A stretch of DNA of 64,000 nucleotides from Nitzschia sp. pyKryTriq1. Its lineage: Eukaryota > Bacillariophyta > Bacillariophyceae > Bacillariales > Bacillariaceae. A program made the position numbers and the translations under genes. This document shows, piece after piece, positions 31,478 to 42,230 of this stretch (position 1 is the first letter of the stretch; each line of letters opens with the position of its first letter). Location of the stretch: the NCBI GenBank assembly GCA_956465555.1, contig OY101126.1, positions 352,501-416,500 on the forward strand, in the 5' to 3' direction. The notes beneath the pieces are model-generated. The model searched no databases and was not told the DNA's origin. It saw nothing but the letters and a program-made list of their open reading frames with translations.

Positions 31478-32662
31478 CTACTGCGTCTTCGTAGCTGCTA
31501 ATAAAAAGTCGACGGTCCACTGCTCCCAGTCTTTTTGCACAGCTGGATCCGTCACCGAATCGGTCATGCTATCCAACTGAAGCTCATCGTAGTATTTACC
31601 ATGACTGTCGATCGCTTCTTGACTCTGCGCCAGCCAGACCGGACCTACCGCGCCATCGGATGGATCTCGGAAGAATACGCGTTTCACCAATCCCAAGAGA
31701 CAATTCGTACATCGCCAGCTTGTCTCGGATTCCCCAAGTCCTGTACGAATGACTCCAGGATGCACCGCGTTGACTTTGACATGCGTGTTCTGGTATTGTC
31801 GAGCCGTATTGAGGAATAAAATAACCCCACATTGTTTTGTATGCATATAAGTTTTGAGAGGACTAAAATCTGTTCCAAAGGGCGTCTTCGTAATGTCGGC
31901 GTGACCTGCGACGTAGATTTTCCCACTAACAAAGACGATCCTCGAATCTGGCCCATTGCCCTCCAACAACGGTCCAAGCTCTCGCGTCAGTAGGTAGGGT
32001 GCCAAGTAGTTGACACAAAACGACGTTTCCAAGCCGTCCTCGTTCATCTGCTTTGCTTTGGGCCACACTCCAGCATTGTGAATCAAAACGTTCATGGAAG
32101 GAAATTTCGCTCGAATGATCGAAGCGAGATCTAGAGCCGAGCGAATCGAACTCAAGTCGCCGACGATATAGTGAACTTTGTGATTGTGGGTAGCTTCCTT
32201 GAGCTCTTTGAGTGCTGCATCGCCATCTTGTGCCAATCGGCACGTAAACACCACACGATGACCCCGCTTCAATAGTGACTCGCAAATTGCCTTTCCGATT
32301 CCTCGATTTCCTCCCGTCACAAGCACATTTTGAAACTTGTGTTGAAATTCCTTGGGCAGTTGTTCATTCAGGTAGTCCACAATGTCAAAATGGCGGCAGT
32401 CTTCTTCCTCGAGAGCTGCTTCGATGGGGGTTTGACCGGTCAAGTCCTCCACGATATTCGGATTGGCGTTTCCCTGCTCGACCAGAATCCTGACGATTTC
32501 CAAGTGGCCATTGCGGATCGCCTCAAAAATGGGGCACGTGAAATATTCGGCGTGTTGAAAATTCGGATCTACGCCTTGTCGCAAATGATACTGCACCAGC
32601 GGCACGTTGCCCTCTCCCGACGCCTTGAGCAGATCCTTCCAATTGCCTCCACTCGTCGTCAT
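31478..32662 (-). CDS. Ankyrin-repeat / short-chain dehydrogenase fusion
   Basis: 394 aa, single exon. Residues about 5-100 contain two to three ankyrin repeats (GNVPLVQYHLRQGVDPN, FEAIRNGHLEIVRILVEQGNANPN). Residues 110 onward form a Rossmann SDR: VTGGNRGIG (dinucleotide-binding turn, 115-123), NAGVW (196-200), Ser246 in FVSG, and the catalytic YMHTK (Tyr272, Lys276), followed by HPGVIRTGLG. The lower half resembles the retinol-dehydrogenase/WWOX-like branch of SDRs. It is expected to oxidise or reduce an alcohol/ketone with NAD(P); the substrate is unknown. Ankyrin repeats usually mediate protein binding, so the enzyme may be tethered (inference). No targeting peptide was seen. Confidence 0.85.
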   Translation of the reverse strand: MTTSGGNWKDLLKASGEGNVPLVQYHLRQGVDPNFQHAEYFTCPIFEAIRNGHLEIVRILVEQGNANPNIVEDLTGQTPIEAALEEEDCRHFDIVDYLNEQLPKEFQHKFQNVLVTGGNRGIGKAICESLLKRGHRVVFTCRLAQDGDAALKELKEATHNHKVHYIVGDLSSIRSALDLASIIRAKFPSMNVLIHNAGVWPKAKQMNEDGLETSFCVNYLAPYLLTRELGPLLEGNGPDSRIVFVSGKIYVAGHADITKTPFGTDFSPLKTYMHTKQCGVILFLNTARQYQNTHVKVNAVHPGVIRTGLGESETSWRCTNCLLGLVKRVFFRDPSDGAVGPVWLAQSQEAIDSHGKYYDELQLDSMTDSVTDPAVQKDWEQWTVDFLLAATKTQ

Positions 32663-32990
32663 GCTGCTGCTGCTGCTGCTGCTCTAGAGATAGTATTGGC
32701 ACGGTGGGGAACAGGAGAACATCAAGGAAAACGCAAGAAGGGACTTCTACTGTTGCTATCGCAGAAGACCACTTTTCTGCCACACGATGAATACGAGCGA
32801 CATGTACCGGTATCATCGTCGTCGATCCATGGCATCATCAGTCGTGCGAACATAGTGGATCAAAAAAAAGTATGGTAGAAAATAGTCTACTATTAGTTTA
32901 GATAACAGGCAAAAAAATGCTCTCAGTCGATCTTTTTTGTGGTTCGAAGTAGTCGAACACCATGATCTCGATGCCGAGACAGTATGGTAC
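32663..32990. other. Intergenic region between SDR gene and duplication
   Basis: Upstream sequence of the ankyrin-SDR gene (minus strand), including a TACCGGTAT word near 32805. No gene was seen. Confidence 0.5.
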
Positions 32991-34892
32991 GGACTACACG
33001 CACTCTACTCTCTACTAGTAGAGCTCTCTACTACTAGTAGAGAGTCTCAGCAAAATCACGACCATTGTGATTTCTTTATAAGATTGTGGTGCTGGTTGGT
33101 TGTTGCATGCGGACAAAAAATAATAATCGTCGCCTTGCGTCACGAAGAAAAGAAGTAGTGTTCTCGCTCCCCCATCGTCTTTCTTGGAATCTTCTCTTTG
33201 CTAAAGTAGTGACAATATGCGTCTTCAGACAACTCGATGATTCCTTAGTACAAGTCGATGAGCTGCATTTATCGGTGGATGATGGTGCTCGATTCATTCT
33301 GCCTGTTGTTCTGCTGTATTCTCGTTGTCTCGAGTGGTTTTGAAGTACGAGTTTTTGTGCTTGGCTTCTTCGTTGTTGTTGTGAAGACCTCTTGATCGAC
33401 GGCAATCGATGTACCTGTACCAGTACCTGTAAAGGGTTCCGAATTCTTCTGATGAACTTTCGTCGCCGCTTTGACGTTGCCATTATCGCCGATTTCGATC
33501 GAAAAAGTGCAAGAGGTCCGCTGTTTGGGTGCTTTGTTTCGGTATGTTGTCTGTTGTCAGTACTGTACTGGTACCAAACCCAACGTACACTCCGACCTCG
33601 TATCGGTACAGTAGAAGTAACGGAAGCACAAAAAGCGTTCTGCTTCTCCTAATTGGAACAAGAACAAGTGGCGTGTCAGTGAGACGATCCTGTTCGGTAG
33701 AATTGCCCAATGAACTACGAAGAATCTTCGCTACCATCTCGAGGTACGAGGTCTTTGTTTCTGGCGAGGTCGCAAAATGCTGCGAATTCCCTCAAAGTGA
33801 TGTCTGGATTCCAGATTCCTAAACCATCAACCAATCAGAATTGAGACATTGTTCAAGAGGTCCTGAATACGAGCTTTTCAACGGAAGGAATCCAGAATCG
33901 GAACCACAACTGCCGAAAATCTTCGAAAGTTACATTCGCATCGTTCTGATGTTTGCGCGGATACGACAAACACAGTCTCATAATTCAAAAGATTGACACA
34001 CAAATCTTACAAAGCCCAATCACAAGCCACCACGCAAGAGCTCATCTCACTTTTCTCTTCCATCAAACATCAATCCATCACATCAACATCATCTCAATTG
34101 AATTCTGAAATCATGACAAGCATTACCATTACCATCACCAAGACCATCACCCTTTTGTTCTTAATTGCCAGCCTCGTGCAAGTTCAAGCTTTTTCGCTGA
34201 ATATGGTCACACCTTTTTCCAAGGGGACGACCATCAAGGCCGCAAAAACGTCATCGACCAAGCTCTCGTACGCCCGAAGCAATGACGACGGATCCTCCAC
34301 CCTCACCATGGATCCTCGCAAGGTCAGCGTCAGTACGACAAGAAAACCAAAGCAAGCCGAAGCTGATCCCATCCAGATGATTGCATTCTTAAATGACCCC
34401 TCAAGACGGTACAAGAAATCTCGTCGACCTCGCATGTTGTCCGACTTTGATCGTCAACGACGTGCCTTTGCCAAGGCTGCTGAGAAAGCGCAAGCCATGG
34501 CCAAGTTCCAAGAGGGACAACGGGCCGCCGAACGAGCCATTTTGTCAGTTTTGGAAGAACATAATATCCAAGACCCATTCATCATGTCATAGTCAGTCGG
34601 TCAGTCATCATGACGCATGAATCATCGTCAATCGAAACATTACTACCTTTGTCGACGCCTTTTCCCCTTGTAACACAACACTTTTTTGAAAGAACACATG
34701 ATATAAAAATAGTATACCATACCCTAAAAGCGATAATACTATAGTTTGCTACTGACGTCGTATTCTTTGAGAATTGCTTCGTAGCGCCGCCACAATGGTC
34801 ATAGACCTCGTCGCAGCACCACTCCTCGAGAAAATTATTTGGCGACGCAACAGACCATTCTTGCTGATGACCAGAAAAAATAAAGAAAGTAA
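32991..34892. repeat. Segmental tandem duplication, unit 1
   Basis: Matches unit 2 at 35215-37790. Segment 32991-33289 pairs with 35215-35535 with several substitutions and different CTACTAGTAG blocks. Segment 33291-34892 pairs with 36115-37790 and looks identical except for one extra 74-bp block in unit 2. It contains the gene at 34113-34592. Confidence 0.9.
34113..34592 (+). CDS. Small putative plastid-targeted protein, duplicate copy 1
   Basis: 159 aa from the ATG at 34113. The open frame extends upstream, but a hydrophobic signal (TITLLFLIASLVQVQA) begins just after this ATG and is followed by F-S-L, the VQAF type of site used in diatom plastid presequences. The rest is basic: Ser/Thr/Lys-rich, then a helical block (FDRQRRAFAKAAEKAQAMAKF, AERAILSVLEEHNI). 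No family was recognised. The nucleotide and protein sequences look identical to 37011-37490. Confidence 0.7.
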   Translation: MTSITITITKTITLLFLIASLVQVQAFSLNMVTPFSKGTTIKAAKTSSTKLSYARSNDDGSSTLTMDPRKVSVSTTRKPKQAEADPIQMIAFLNDPSRRYKKSRRPRMLSDFDRQRRAFAKAAEKAQAMAKFQEGQRAAERAILSVLEEHNIQDPFIMS

Positions 34893-35214
34893 TATCAATC
34901 ATCAGACTAGTATTACTATCGGTATCACAAAAGGAGAGGCACATTTCTAAATTGCTGCTCTGCTCGCTAGAACTCTTCCGCTTACTTCTAGACTTCTCGT
35001 GGCGGTCGCGCTTTTCCCTTCTTGGTTGCAGATAGTACACCGAAGGATCTCGAGCGGATAGAAACCAAAATCCACCAGTCGACATGAGCAATTGTGATAT
35101 TAGTAACGGATCTTTCTACTAGGGACGACATGAAGAATGGCGCTGTGAATAATGAGAAATTTTTCCCACCGGTAGAACCACCACTGTCACTTGAAGATTG
35201 GAGGCAATGGCTTG
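34893..35214. other. Spacer between duplicated units
   Basis: 322 bp not shared with the other unit. A minus-strand frame (34582-35091) spans the unit end and this spacer and has an Arg/Lys/Ser-rich stretch; it is not supported as a gene. Confidence 0.5.
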
Positions 35215-35536
35215 GGACTACACGCACTCTACTCTCTACTAGAGCTCTCTACTAGAGAGTCTCTGTTAGTCTACGGTACCAGTACTGACAGCTCAGCAGA
35301 ATCATGACCATTGTGATTTCTTTATAAGATTGTGGTGCTGGTTGGTTGTTGCATGCGGACAAAAAATAATAATCGTCGCCTTGCGTCACGAAGAAAAGAA
35401 GTAGTGTTCTCGCTCCCCCTTCGTCTTTCTTGGAATCGTCTCTTTGCTAAAGTAGTGACAACATGCGTCTTCAGACAACTCGATGATTCCTTAGTACAAG
35501 TCGATGAGCTGCATTTCTCGGTGGATGATGGTGCTT

Positions 35537-36114
35537 GAGTGGCTGGGTCGAAACAAAATCCAATCCAGCAGCCACGGCCGTCCGGATGGAAAAAACAAAT
35601 CGTAGATACGAGTAGTGCCGGAGGATCGACGTCCAAAACAAAATAGCACAAACCACAAAAGGAAAGATTGAAACAGGCACACTGCGTCGACGAGGATAGT
35701 GAATGAATTTTCGTGTGTTTTTGGCGGTGGTGTTACTCTTCGCCGGTTATAGTACCCAAGATGCTGGAAGAAGAATTTGGCTTTGACAGCACCATGCGGT
35801 AGCCTAGTACTCGTACACGACGCTGACTGACTGACCACGTCGAACCCGGGACCGTGCGTCGATCATTCTTGATGTGTTTTTTGTTCTGATATAAATCTTG
35901 CAGGGCAGATGGAGTCGATAATCATCGTCATCATCAACAATTCTCGTACTCCGGGTAAACCTCGCTCTTGATCATCGATGGCGGGTGGACAGGCAGGGTT
36001 CCGAGTTCTGCAGAACTTGGATGTTTTATCCTCGTTGCCGTTGGCATCGCCGATTTCATTCGTGATGATATCGTGCGATGGAAAGAAAAGCGTCTGCCGC
36101 GATGTGTTGTAATT
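35537..36114. other. 578-bp block present only in duplication unit 2
   Basis: No terminal inverted repeat, target-site duplication or coding frame was recognised. It could be an insertion in unit 2 or a deletion from unit 1. Confidence 0.6.
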
Positions 36115-37010
36115 GATTCATTCTGCCTGTTGTTCTGCTGTATTCTCGTTGTCTCGAGTGGTTTTGAAGTACGAGTTTTTGTGCTTGGCTTCTTCGTTGT
36201 TGTTGTGAAGACCTCTTGATCGACGGCAATCGATGTACCTGTACCAGTACCTGTAAAGGGTTCCGAATTCTTCTGATGAACTTTCGTCGCCGCTTTGACG
36301 TTGCCATTATCGCCGATTTCGATCGAAAAAGTGCAAGAGGTCCGCTGTTTGGGTGCTTTGTTTCGGTATGTTGTCTGTTGTCGTTCTTGTTTTGGAAAGA
36401 TACATACCTTTTTAGATGGATTCGTTCGTACTCATAGTCTACCCGTACGTGCGTGGAGTACTGTACTGGTACCAAACCCAACGTACACTCCGACCTCGTA
36501 TCGGTACAGTAGAAGTAACGGAAGCACAAAAAGCGTTCTGCTTCTCCTAATTGGAACAAGAACAAGTGGCGTGTCAGTGAGACGATCCTGTTCGGTAGAA
36601 TTGCCCAATGAACTACGAAGAATCTTCGCTACCATCTCGAGGTACGAGGTCTTTGTTTCTGGCGAGGTCGCAAAATGCTGCGAATTCCCTCAAAGTGATG
36701 TCTGGATTCCAGATTCCTAAACCATCAACCAATCAGAATTGAGACATTGTTCAAGAGGTCCTGAATACGAGCTTTTCAACGGAAGGAATCCAGAATCGGA
36801 ACCACAACTGCCGAAAATCTTCGAAAGTTACATTCGCATCGTTCTGATGTTTGCGCGGATACGACAAACACAGTCTCATAATTCAAAAGATTGACACACA
36901 AATCTTACAAAGCCCAATCACAAGCCACCACGCAAGAGCTCATCTCACTTTTCTCTTCCATCAAACATCAATCCATCACATCAACATCATCTCAATTGAA
37001 TTCTGAAATC

Positions 37011-37490
37011 ATGACAAGCATTACCATTACCATCACCAAGACCATCACCCTTTTGTTCTTAATTGCCAGCCTCGTGCAAGTTCAAGCTTTTTCGCTGAAT
37101 ATGGTCACACCTTTTTCCAAGGGGACGACCATCAAGGCCGCAAAAACGTCATCGACCAAGCTCTCGTACGCCCGAAGCAATGACGACGGATCCTCCACCC
37201 TCACCATGGATCCTCGCAAGGTCAGCGTCAGTACGACAAGAAAACCAAAGCAAGCCGAAGCTGATCCCATCCAGATGATTGCATTCTTAAATGACCCCTC
37301 AAGACGGTACAAGAAATCTCGTCGACCTCGCATGTTGTCCGACTTTGATCGTCAACGACGTGCCTTTGCCAAGGCTGCTGAGAAAGCGCAAGCCATGGCC
37401 AAGTTCCAAGAGGGACAACGGGCCGCCGAACGAGCCATTTTGTCAGTTTTGGAAGAACATAATATCCAAGACCCATTCATCATGTCATAG
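37011..37490 (+). CDS. Small putative plastid-targeted protein, duplicate copy 2
   Basis: 159 aa, apparently identical to the product of 34113-34592, offset by exactly 2898 bp. The immediate upstream 500 bp is also identical, so both copies should have the same proximal promoter; further upstream they differ by the 74-bp and 578-bp blocks. Signal peptide and VQAF-type site as in copy 1. Confidence 0.7.
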   Translation: MTSITITITKTITLLFLIASLVQVQAFSLNMVTPFSKGTTIKAAKTSSTKLSYARSNDDGSSTLTMDPRKVSVSTTRKPKQAEADPIQMIAFLNDPSRRYKKSRRPRMLSDFDRQRRAFAKAAEKAQAMAKFQEGQRAAERAILSVLEEHNIQDPFIMS

Positions 37491-37790
37491 TCAGTCGGTC
37501 AGTCATCATGACGCATGAATCATCGTCAATCGAAACATTACTACCTTTGTCGACGCCTTTTCCCCTTGTAACACAACACTTTTTTGAAAGAACACATGAT
37601 ATAAAAATAGTATACCATACCCTAAAAGCGATAATACTATAGTTTGCTACTGACGTCGTATTCTTTGAGAATTGCTTCGTAGCGCCGCCACAATGGTCAT
37701 AGACCTCGTCGCAGCACCACTCCTCGAGAAAATTATTTGGCGACGCAACAGACCATTCTTGCTGATGACCAGAAAAAATAAAGAAAGTAA

Positions 37791-38543
37791 AAAAAACATA
37801 CATCTTCACCAAAGTCGTAGTCTAGGACCAGCTACAGTACTGACGGGAAGTACAACAATGATAATGGAGCAGGATGGGATGACGGCGAAAAATTTTCCTA
37901 CTATCTGCATGCACATGCACTCTGCGCTAATACCGCCGGTACAGTCTGTCAGTAGAAGCAAATTGAGTCGAAATGGTCGTTTCTGGTTTTTCGTGCTCAA
38001 TTCTCACCAAAAAATAATGAAAAGTGTGACAGTGGCTGTCTCCATCACACCGGTACCGGTACCGGTACCTGGTACCGTACTGTACCTGGTACTGGTTTCC
38101 GGTTCCACATTCCTCGGCGCGCCGGCAGAGGTCTCATTTTCAATTTTTTTGGCGGGGAAATTGTTGAGACATTCTCTGGACTACCGGCACCGTTCAGTAC
38201 TTGTGCGTATGATTTCATTGTACGAACGAAAAGCCCGGGATTCCGTACATAAGTAGATGGTGGAGGCGCGTGCCTCTGGCCATTGAGCGCTATAAGTACT
38301 GTATATGTGTACCGGAACGTCGTACTGTACTGACTGTATGTGCTGTAGCATAATATTTTCCTTGTACGAGTAAAAGTATAAGAAGAATCATCATCTATCA
38401 TAAAAATTAAAGAGAACAGCCGCACGCAAAACGCGTGGTGATGATCCATTTTGACAAAACAAATTCTGACGATACAATCATTTACCACCGGCATTAATAG
38501 TAACAGGAATGAAGTAAAAAACTGACAACATCAGTATTTCAAT
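37791..38543. other. Intergenic region with GGTACC array
   Basis: No supported gene. A dense palindromic array (about 38048-38098, ccggtaccggtaccggtacc and related) and TACTGTAC words lie here. Confidence 0.6.
38048..38098. repeat. GGTACC/ACCGGT palindromic array
   Basis: Three ccggta units in tandem followed by cctggtaccgtactgtacc and ggtactgg; self-complementary and of the same type as 13179-13216 and 40345-40432. Confidence 0.85.
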
Positions 38544-39998
38544 ATGGTGACCACTGCATCCATCATTAGACAACGACGTCGAGTCAACGATGGCTCGAAG
38601 AGTAAGGCAACGAAAAACTATTCTTCGTTAAGAACGTGTGACGAAGATTATTGTGGTGATCCCCGAGGAATCAAGTTGATTTCTCGGTTTTCCTCCGCTG
38701 GTCCCTGTCCTGACTTCTCATCGAGACCCTCCAGTAGCTCGTCTCTTCCGAAGGGCCTTTCAAGACTGTTTCGATCGATGAAGAAACCGCCTCCCTTGCT
38801 GTCACCATGTGTCTCTTCTTCAAGTCCGATCAGAAACGCGCACGACTCTCCTTGTTTGTCAAGGAGTTCTCATCAGTCAACTCCCTCTCCCACCCGAGGA
38901 GGATCTGCAAGCGATTTGAGCTCAGTAGCGCTGACTCCAGCGCCAAGAGAACCCTCGTTCTTTTCGACCAACTCATCTATCGAAGGGATCGCTTATCATG
39001 AATCATCCCCCGATGATGATACTTGTAGCATATTGTCTGCTGTAGAATCTGAACATTCCAGTATATTCGAAGAAGCCGCGGTGAACCTCCAAGAGGGAGG
39101 ATCCTCCTCGTCCAAAACAAGCACCGTTGAGCACTTCAAAAAGAGAGAGAACCTATGCGCTCGTATTATTTCTGGCAAACCTGCATCTTATCAAGAAATG
39201 ATCATAGCGAACGAGATGGCGTGTAGAGAAAAGACCCGTCCACTAGGAACTGTGGCTTGTTCAAGAAATGAGTTCTTGATGCCTAACAAGTTACCTTCCC
39301 GGAGCATGAGCTCTCCGTTGCGACGATTGCGACGACTAATGCTCTTCGAATATCATCATTCGTTTGAGGGTGGCTGGTCAGTACTCTGGTACTGTATCGG
39401 GCACTTTAGTCTGTTCAGCCTTGTTGATGCCTTGGCGACACTGGTCCTGAGAGTGAGTGGCCTCAGCCCCTACACATTCCACGGCTTGCTGATGCTCTTT
39501 AGCATCTGCATCATGCGTGTCAATGGCTATCTTTGGTCATGGCTATGCCCCGAGTCTCGCCGAGTTGTCAAGTTCGACTTCCACAACCGTGCAGTGCTTG
39601 GATTTTGGGATGCCCGGATACTTGCGGTTCTGCGAAGGCCTCCATTTTCCTCCCTGAATCGAGTCCTCAGTATGATTTCATTTTACATCTTCTACAACGG
39701 AGCCCAGTTCTACTATTCCGAGGTGTCCGATTGTTGGGAAAAGATTTTCTGGCTGTATCAGCAGATGCTAGAAAAGCAGGTTGTCGGTGTTGTTGAAGTC
39801 CCCCCGGAAACACTTCCATGCGATGCCTTTCTGTTTCTGGAGAAGTCGACGCTAGCCAATAGGTTTGCGCATTATTTTTGCGTCAACTGTGAAGGAGATC
39901 CGGAGTCCGTCATCCCAATGGTGCTGCTTTACTTTCTCGGCGCGTTTGTTGCCTCATTGATGATGGCACGGTCGGGGGGCACTATTTTCGAGTTGTAA
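38544..39998 (+). CDS. Uncharacterised multi-pass membrane protein
   Basis: 484 aa, single exon. The first 270 residues are Ser/Pro-rich and disordered, with an acidic patch (SPDDDTCSILSAVESEHSSIFEEAAVNL). The C-terminal 210 residues hold hydrophobic helices (VLWYCIGHFSLFSLVDALATLVL, YTFHGLLMLFSICIM, VLSMISFYIFYNGAQFYY, PMVLLYFLGAFVASLMMA), about four transmembrane segments. No family or catalytic motif was recognised. It could be a diatom-restricted organelle or plasma-membrane protein. Confidence 0.65.
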   Translation: MVTTASIIRQRRRVNDGSKSKATKNYSSLRTCDEDYCGDPRGIKLISRFSSAGPCPDFSSRPSSSSSLPKGLSRLFRSMKKPPPLLSPCVSSSSPIRNAHDSPCLSRSSHQSTPSPTRGGSASDLSSVALTPAPREPSFFSTNSSIEGIAYHESSPDDDTCSILSAVESEHSSIFEEAAVNLQEGGSSSSKTSTVEHFKKRENLCARIISGKPASYQEMIIANEMACREKTRPLGTVACSRNEFLMPNKLPSRSMSSPLRRLRRLMLFEYHHSFEGGWSVLWYCIGHFSLFSLVDALATLVLRVSGLSPYTFHGLLMLFSICIMRVNGYLWSWLCPESRRVVKFDFHNRAVLGFWDARILAVLRRPPFSSLNRVLSMISFYIFYNGAQFYYSEVSDCWEKIFWLYQQMLEKQVVGVVEVPPETLPCDAFLFLEKSTLANRFAHYFCVNCEGDPESVIPMVLLYFLGAFVASLMMARSGGTIFEL

Positions 39999-40586
39999 AA
40001 AGATTCCATAATCGCAGGATGAGAAAACCCTGCCCGTTCTATGTATTTTGGTGACGCGCAAACGAAGGAAGTACAGTATGTTCTCCAAAATAGGAAGTGT
40101 GCTATGATCAATACTACTAGCTACTTACATATTAAAACTACGAGGATGCATGTTGTTGTACCGCCCGCCCGCCCTCGAGCGAGCTTCTCTCTGCTAATAG
40201 GCCACGTGCTTTTGGCGTTTTACTATGGGGGAGAGGAGGTGATGAGAATGTCGATCGTGAGTTTGGAAGGACCTCGTAGTAGCTATTAACTGCATACAGC
40301 AAAGATGACACATATATTTTAAAATGATTTACACCGCACCCCTCGAGCTACCGGTGCTTGTACCTGGTACCGGTACAAGCACAGGAGCTTCTCTCTACCT
40401 GGGTACTGGTACCGGTACCTGGGTACCAGGTACTGTTCCCTCTCTGTCTGTTGAGACTTTCCTCGTCGTCGACGATGAAAGAAACAACACTCATCGTCTC
40501 GCGCCGCCGTTCGGCTTTTCCATCCATAAATCTCCCAATAACCATCGCAACACGCAGGCACCAGAACAACGAAAACTGCAACAATC
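39999..40586. other. Intergenic region with GTAC array
   Basis: No supported gene. A dense run of GTACC, CCGGTAC and CAGGTAC words lies at about 40345-40432, probably in the promoter of the SET gene. Confidence 0.6.
40345..40432. repeat. GTACC/GGTAC palindromic array
   Basis: Alternating ctaccggt, gtacctggtaccggtacaag, ggtactggtaccggtacctg and ggtaccaggtactg units; able to fold into several hairpins. Confidence 0.85.
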
Positions 40587-42230
40587 ATGATAAGCATTAC
40601 GAACGATCAGCAGCAAAGGAGGAGACCAGAGAACAAAGAAAAGATGGCAGAGGCGTTGGGCGGGGGGCGAGAGCAACGAAGAAATACTAGTACCAACACA
40701 TCCTGGACGTTAGTGGTCCTCATTTTCTCTTGTCTGCTGCTGTTGGTGTTGTCTCCCGCGACAAGCATACATGCTGTTGCCGGTGAAGAAGAATCGGGGG
40801 GTTCTGTGGAAGTGGCTTCTACAAATAACTACGACTGTAAACAAGAAGATCATGCTGATAGTGGTGCTGGTGTTATTGATGATGAGGCTGGATGCGAAAA
40901 CAATACAAATTTTAACAATTGCGAGAACGTCTGCCCGACCCAAGGTTTGATTGACTGGATGCGGGCGGGGGGAGGATTTTTCAGCGACAAAATAGAGATC
41001 CGTCGACAGAATCCCAACGACCCGACGAGTCCGTATGGCGTCTTTGCCGCCCAAGATATTGAGAAGAGACTGTGCTCAAGATACCCTCCAGTTTATACTT
41101 GAAGTTATCTGAGGAAGAAATCGCGGTCTACGATTTCGACTACGACGAGGGTTGGGATGAAGAGGCTTCGATGGAAGCTTATTACACCAACACGTGTCGC
41201 CTTGCGAAGCACTTGCGCGAGGAAACAGAACTATACCGCAAGAGCGTACCTACTAAGTATGCAGCTTTTGTTCGATACTTGGAGGAAACACAAACAAAAG
41301 GCCAACTGCCAGCGGCATATAGCAAGGAAGGCAAAGCTATTTTGCGGGCTATTCAGGGAAAGTGGAACGATACGAAACAAGGAAAGAAGGAAGAAGTGGG
41401 CAGTTACGGAGACGCTGCTTTACCCCCGATGGAATTGGTCGACTGGATCGATATCGGTTTTATTCAAAGGGGATGCATCGACGCCGATGATCCAGAGGGC
41501 TCTCATTTCGTCGCCATGACTATCCAACGTGGATACGATACCGAATTGATACCCATTTGGGATATGGTGGTAAGAATCGTTCCATGTGTCTTGCTGTAGC
41601 AAGAGAAATGCTCAACCCCCGGCGATTTTTGGCTAACTTGTCTCTTTCTTTTTGTTCTCATAGAACCATGACAATTACAAACTCAACTTGGAATCAAGCT
41701 CCATCCATTCCGACGAAGGTGTGACAGTATGGGCTGGAAAACACATCAAGGCTGGTGACGAGTTATACGCCAGCTATAACTTTTGCACAGAATGCACTGA
41801 TGGCTCCGGGGAAGATTGGGGAACTCCTGGTATTTTCAGAGACTTTGGATTTATCGAAGATTATCCTCAGTATTGGCCCTTCCTGGATCACGCCGTGTAT
41901 GTTCTGATCGAAAGAAAGAACGAGTCGGGTGATACTTTTCAAGCCAGATTCTATGCAGAACCCGTAGACAACGAGGAGTCCGAGGACGAGAATGCTGCTG
42001 GTCGTCTTGACATACTGGCCCCAGCTAAGGAGGGTTTGGAATTCTTTCAAGAGCAGCTATCTCGATTGCAAGGGCTAGATGTGGATAGCGAAGTGGAGAA
42101 GCTTACTGCTCCACATGAAAAGTACATGATTCGGCAGTACTATCTTTCGCTTTTGCATGCAATCACCGCTATTGTTGATTCCTCGAAGAATGGCACCAAT
42201 AATCAACTCGTTGCTACCATGGACGAATGA
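40587..42230 (+). CDS. Membrane-anchored SET-domain methyltransferase, frameshifted (2 exons)
   Basis: Exon 1 is 40587-41569 and exon 2 is 41664-42230; GT-AG intron 41570-41663, phase 0. An N-terminal hydrophobic segment (LVVLIFSCLLLLVLSPATSIHAVAG) acts as signal or anchor. The SET elements are SPYGVFAAQDIEK, VLKIPSSLYL, the NHDNYKLN motif at the exon 1/2 junction and GDELYASYN. The layout resembles RuBisCO-LSMT/SETD-type protein lysine methyltransferases, with an insertion between N-SET and the NH motif. The frame breaks at about 41061-41069: reading ends in frame one at 41102 and resumes in another with VLKIPSS. One missing base in an A-run would account for it, since total coding length is one short of a multiple of three. 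Either a pseudogene or a base-call error. Confidence 0.75.

Larger units (their letters stand above)
35215..37790. repeat. Segmental tandem duplication, unit 2
   Basis: Second copy of 32991-34892, longer by two blocks absent from unit 1: 578 bp at 35537-36114 and 74 bp at 36383-36456. It includes the second copy of the small gene (37011-37490). Units end at the same point: gaaagtaa at 34892 and 37790. Confidence 0.9.

Noticed and set aside
33392-33652. Repeated open frames in the duplicated region outside the small gene
   Set aside because: Present in both units because of the duplication; no domain, overlapping frames on both strands.
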